A model generated the notes under the pieces. The model saw only the letters and a program-made list of their open reading frames with translations. It ran no database searches and was not told the origin of the DNA. This document shows positions 14,185 through 16,880 of a stretch of 16,880 bases of DNA, piece after piece (within the stretch, counting starts at the first letter, position 1; every line of letters starts with the position of its first letter). Made by a program: the position numbers and the translations under genes. The stretch comes from DATAWZ01 sp036266975 (lineage in GTDB: Bacteria; Actinomycetota; Thermoleophilia; Solirubrobacterales; Solirubrobacteraceae), in NCBI GenBank assembly GCA_036266975.1, contig DATAWZ010000171.1:1-16880 (forward strand), given 5' to 3'.

Positions 14185-15218
14185 CAGCCCGCGCTCGGCA
14201 CCGCGCTCAGGGCGCCGGCCAGCGCGCGCACGGTCGCGGGCCGATCGCCGCACGGCAGCGCGATCACGGTGTCCACGCCGGCCCGCGCGTAACGCGCGAG
14301 CCAGTCGGCGAGCGCGTCGGCGGGCCCGGCGAACGCGAGCGAATCGAGCAGCTCGTCGGGGACGGCGTTCGCGGCGCCCTCGCGGTCGCCGCCCAGCCAG
14401 CGCTCCTGCACCTCGCGCGCGCTCGCGCCGTGCCCGTAGCGCTCGGCCACCTCGACGTAGAAGTTCTTCTCGCGGGCGCCCATCGCCCCGAGGTAGAACG
14501 CGAGCCACGGGCGGACCTGCGTGCGCGCGTGGTCGCTGTCGTCATCGACGCAGACCGGCACGATCGTCGCCACGTCGAAGGCCTCGCGCGAGCGCCCGGC
14601 CTGCTCGATCGCGCGCAGCAGCGGCTCGAGCATCACCTCCGGGCGGTCGGGGTCGAGCATGAACCCGAGCCACCCGTCGGCGATCTCCCCGCACAGCTCC
14701 AGGCCCTTGGGGGCGACCGCGCCCAGGTAGATCGGGATGCGCTCCTGCACGGGGGTGGCGAGCAGCCGCAGCGGCTTGGCCAGCCCGGTCGCCGGCGCGC
14801 CCTCGGGCAGCGGCAGCGCGATCCGCTCGCCGTCGAGTGCGCGGCGGACGACGTCCACGTACGCGCGCGTGCGGGCGAGCGGGCGGGCGAACGGCTCGCC
14901 GTACCACCCCTCGGATACCTGAGGCCCGCTCGGGCCGAAGCCCAGGCGGATGCGCCCGGCGGAGATGACGTCGAGCGACGCGGCGACCATCGCCGCCGTG
15001 GTCGCCTTGCGCGCGGGGATCTGGAAGATCGCGGCGCCGAGCCCGATCCGCTCGGTACGGGCGGCGAGCGCGCCGAGCAGCGCGACCGCCTCCTGCCCCC
15101 AGGACTCGCTCACCCACAGGCTGTCGAGCCCCAGCTCGTCGGCGAGAACGGCGAGAACGAGCTGTTCCTCGTAGGTCAGCCATGGCCAGTAGGCGAGCGC
15201 GACTCCGGCCTTGATCAC
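14184..15218 (-). CDS. LLM-class (luciferase-like) F420-type oxidoreductase, 344 aa
   Basis: A TIM-barrel enzyme of the bacterial luciferase superfamily. Visible family features are the start IKAGVALAYWP, LGLDSLWVSES in the first barrel turn, IGLGAAIFQIPARKATTAAM (usually G.ai.q.p.R.p...A), LDVISAGRIRLGFGPSGPQVSEGWYG, and IPIYLGAVAPKGLELCGEIADGWL. In actinobacteria such enzymes typically use F420, though FMN use cannot be excluded. Length is typical. The start is a GTG with a poor ribosome binding site; it is right at the family's N-terminus. Divergent from the Cache-like membrane protein gene. Substrate unknown. Confidence 0.92.
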   Translation of the reverse strand: MIKAGVALAYWPWLTYEEQLVLAVLADELGLDSLWVSESWGQEAVALLGALAARTERIGLGAAIFQIPARKATTAAMVAASLDVISAGRIRLGFGPSGPQVSEGWYGEPFARPLARTRAYVDVVRRALDGERIALPLPEGAPATGLAKPLRLLATPVQERIPIYLGAVAPKGLELCGEIADGWLGFMLDPDRPEVMLEPLLRAIEQAGRSREAFDVATIVPVCVDDDSDHARTQVRPWLAFYLGAMGAREKNFYVEVAERYGHGASAREVQERWLGGDREGAANAVPDELLDSLAFAGPADALADWLARYARAGVDTVIALPCGDRPATVRALAGALSAVPSAG

Positions 15219-15301
15219 GGCCCGAACGCTATCGCGGCGAGCGACGCCGCGAGTGTCAGGGGAAAAGGGTCGGTTGGCTGTGGTGGTTGCAGGCGTTCTG
15301 G

Positions 15302-15330
15302 TTGACCAGATGCGGGCAGCTCGCTACGGT
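15302..15330 (+). promoter_or_regulatory. Candidate housekeeping promoter for the 15386 gene
   Basis: TTGACC at 15302-15307 (5 of 6 to the -35 consensus) and TACGGT at 15325-15330 (actinobacterial TAnnnT form) are separated by exactly 17 bases. Transcription would start near 15337, about 50 bases before the ATG at 15386. It is the best promoter seen in the window. Confidence 0.6.
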
Positions 15331-15385
15331 CCGCCGCGGTGACGACCGCGCTCGAGGATATGAGGCTCTTTCACCCGCGCGCGCG

Positions 15386-16480
15386 ATGAGGCGCCCGCGC
15401 GGGCGGGTGGGTGCCGCGCTGGTCGGTGTTCCCTTCGGCGCGGTCATCGGCCTGGTGATCGCCGTGTCCGTCCACACCTCCTCCGCACCGGCGACCGGCA
15501 CGATGCCGACGCTCCCGCCCACCCCGGCGCTCCGGTCTGGCCCGAGCGGCGTCAGTGGGCCGGCGGGGCCGAGCACGGCGGTGGCCTGCGGGGCGCAGAC
15601 CGACCAGACTTGGGCGGCGTCGCTCGCCCTGAGCGCCAACGCGATCTACCAGGGCGAGGAGGCGAGCACCGAGGTCAGCAACGACCGTCGGCAGGTCACC
15701 GCGTCGCTCGCGCTGGCCAGCGCGGTGGCCGCCGGCGAGCGAGCGCAGGCCAGGAGCGCGGTGATCTCGCTCGTGTTCACGCCGCACCTGCACATCGTGC
15801 GGCTGCGGGCGATCCGCAACGGCCAGGTGCTCGCCGACGTCGGCGCCCCGCTGGCCATCGCGCCCGTCACCGGCACCCTGACCCTGTACGGCCACCGCGT
15901 GGGCCGCTACGTGATGTCGGTCCAGGACGACGTCGGCTACATCAAGCTCGTCCGGCGCTTCATCGGCGTCGGGGTCGAGCTCAGCTCGGGTACGCGGCGC
16001 CTGATCGGCGATCCCTCTCCGGGCCCCTCACCGCTGCCGGCGAGCGGCACCGTCCGCTACCAGGGCACGGTCGACCAGGTCGTCTCCTTCGCGGCCCGCG
16101 GCATGCCCGACGTGCCGATACGCGTGACCCTGCTGGTCGCGCCGGCGCCGGCGCCGGCGAGCCTGCAGGCGCTGCCCTGCGAGCAGGTCGAGCTGCGCGG
16201 CGCCGCCCACGTGGCCCAGCGCGTGGCCCCGCGCTTTCATCTCTCGAGCGTCGACTACTCCGGCTACGCCGAGGTCCTGCACCAGCTCACGGGCGATCTG
16301 GTGTTCATCCGCCGCGGCGGTCAGCAGCTCGCCGGCAGCATGGCCAACGGTCCTGCGCCGCCCGCGCAGGACACGCTGCGGTTCCAGGGCCGCAGGTACG
16401 ACGCGCTGCACTTCACCGCGCCGGCGAGCCCCGCGCCGGTCACGGTGCTCCTGCTTCAGCCCGCGCTGAGCTCCTCTTGA
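15386..16480 (+). CDS. Membrane-anchored extracytoplasmic protein with duplicated Cache-like domain, 364 aa
   Basis: A short basic N-terminus and one hydrophobic helix (about 8-29) anchor the protein; the rest is outside the cell. After a Pro/Gly/Ser-rich linker (about 35-66) a helix (about 75-130) leads into HIVRLRAIRNGQVLADVG, then PVTGTLTLYGHRVGRYVMSVQDDVGYIKLVRRFIG, a pattern like the beta-sheet of Cache sensor domains. A second, related unit follows: SVQDDVGYIKL...SGTVRYQG...PIRVTLLVAPA in the first is echoed by SSVDYSGYAEV...DTLRFQG...PVTVLLLQPA in the second. No kinase, cyclase or methyl-accepting output domain is attached. ATG 15386 is chosen because the anchor begins there. A nine-codon ORF at 15360-15389 ends over this start as ATGA. 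Cache similarity and ligand sensing are inference. Confidence 0.82.
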   Translation: MRRPRGRVGAALVGVPFGAVIGLVIAVSVHTSSAPATGTMPTLPPTPALRSGPSGVSGPAGPSTAVACGAQTDQTWAASLALSANAIYQGEEASTEVSNDRRQVTASLALASAVAAGERAQARSAVISLVFTPHLHIVRLRAIRNGQVLADVGAPLAIAPVTGTLTLYGHRVGRYVMSVQDDVGYIKLVRRFIGVGVELSSGTRRLIGDPSPGPSPLPASGTVRYQGTVDQVVSFAARGMPDVPIRVTLLVAPAPAPASLQALPCEQVELRGAAHVAQRVAPRFHLSSVDYSGYAEVLHQLTGDLVFIRRGGQQLAGSMANGPAPPAQDTLRFQGRRYDALHFTAPASPAPVTVLLLQPALSSS

Positions 16481-16503
16481 GGGTCGCGGCCCAGACTGCG
16501 CAG

Positions 16504-16737
16504 GTGAGCGCTGCCCCGACCGCCGTCGACCGAGCCCGCCGCGCTTGCATCATTCGCCACTCGGTGATCTCGGGCGCGCTGACCTTGTTCGTCGCCGTCT
16601 TCCTGCTGATCCTCGTGCGTCTGCACGACGGCCACGATCCCGTGCTCTCCCACCACACGCACTCCGCCGGCGTGTCGGGGTCCGGCGGTGGGCCGGCGTT
16701 GGCGACGCCGGCCCCGGTCTCGACCTCGCAATCCTGA
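16504..16737 (+). CDS. Small single-pass membrane protein, 77 aa
   Basis: A basic cytoplasmic head (DRARRACIIRH), one strongly hydrophobic helix (VISGALTLFVAVFLLILVRL), then an outside tail rich in His, Ser and Gly (HDGHDPVLSHHTHSAG). The GTG at 16504 is preferred; an alternative TTG at 16477 would overlap the stop of the previous gene as TTGA. Neither has a good ribosome binding site. It follows the Cache-like gene closely and probably shares its transcript, so it might be its membrane partner, with His residues suited to metal binding. Not recognised as a known family. Confidence 0.6.
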   Translation: MSAAPTAVDRARRACIIRHSVISGALTLFVAVFLLILVRLHDGHDPVLSHHTHSAGVSGSGGGPALATPAPVSTSQS

Positions 16738-16740
16738 CCA

Positions 16741-16880
16741 CTAGTGGCACCTCCTGCAAATCCGCTCCCGCTTCGCGGCTGCAAATCTTCGCCTGGCGGC
16801 GTCCTCGGGAGCCGAAATAGCGCTGCTATTCCGGCTCCCTGCGTCCTGGCCATGCTCGATTTTCGCTCGCGAATCGACGA
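16741..16880. repeat. 165-bp palindromic repeat (MITE/REP-like), copy 2, inverted, cut by window edge
   Basis: This starts with CTAGTGGCACCTCC three bases after the TGA of the small membrane protein. It equals the reverse complement of 7698-7837 at 139 of 140 bases. The only change is in the hairpin loop (16823, C in place of T). Bases outside the CTAG end differ between the copies (GGC before it in copy 1 read in the same orientation, CCA here), which fixes this boundary. About 25 bases remain beyond the window. Confidence 0.9.

Noticed and set aside
7673..16880. Composite transposon bounded by the two repeats
   Set aside because: No transposase or integrase lies between or beside them, the enclosed genes look like ordinary chromosomal genes with the same base composition, and the first repeat interrupts a functional cluster.

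Overview
The window is very GC-rich, almost saturated with coding sequence, and starts genes with ATG, GTG and possibly TTG. An EccC/EssC-type ATPase, WXG100-class proteins, a PknB-type kinase, an F420-type luciferase-like oxidoreductase and secreted proteins with Ala/Pro-rich linkers point to an actinobacterium. The flavour (ASST_2 family, Cys-containing C-terminal domains on secreted proteins) suggests Thermoleophilia/Solirubrobacterales. That placement is inference; no rRNA or other marker gene is present.

Layout. (1) 2-3577 (+): the ATPase of a type VII secretion system (T7SS), cut by the left edge. (2) 3635-5416 (+): an exported arylsulfotransferase-family protein. (3) 5434-8124 (-): a T7SS substrate cluster. 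In transcription order it holds a WXG100 protein, a 165-bp palindromic repeat, an EspC-like small protein, a 460-aa protein with a WXG-type N-terminus, and a 179-aa partner. The last three are joined by ATGA stop/start overlaps. (4) 8218-11301 (-): a secreted seven-repeat propeller protein followed by a transmembrane Ser/Thr kinase. (5) 11480-12123 (+): an NTF2-like protein coupled to a small zinc-ribbon protein whose 3' end overlaps the tail of (6) a 14-helix drug-type MFS exporter (11989-13497, -), divergent from a MarR regulator (13548-13967, +). (7) 13981-15218 (-): a luciferase-like oxidoreductase and a coupled 67-aa protein. (8) 15386-16737 (+): a membrane-anchored protein with a duplicated Cache-like fold and a tiny membrane protein. 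(9) 16741-16880: a second copy of the palindromic repeat in opposite orientation, cut by the right edge.

How the parts fit. The ATPase would power export of the small helical proteins and of the 460-aa protein; both small proteins end in a Y-x-x-x-E export motif. The kinase may regulate the same system, but only proximity suggests this. The other T7SS membrane parts (EccB, EccD, EccE, MycP or EssA/EssB) are not in the window. The MFS/MarR pair looks like a self-contained efflux module.

The strongest unexplained signal is the 165-bp palindromic repeat. Two copies, identical at 139 of 140 comparable bases, lie in inverted orientation 8.9 kb apart. One sits inside the T7SS substrate cluster and its terminal CTAG supplies the stop codon of the WXG100 gene. 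It has no transposase and behaves like a MITE or REP-type element. The second candidate for novelty is the 460-aa/179-aa pair, a possible T7SS effector with a chaperone or immunity partner. No CRISPR array, tRNA, rRNA or transposase gene was seen.
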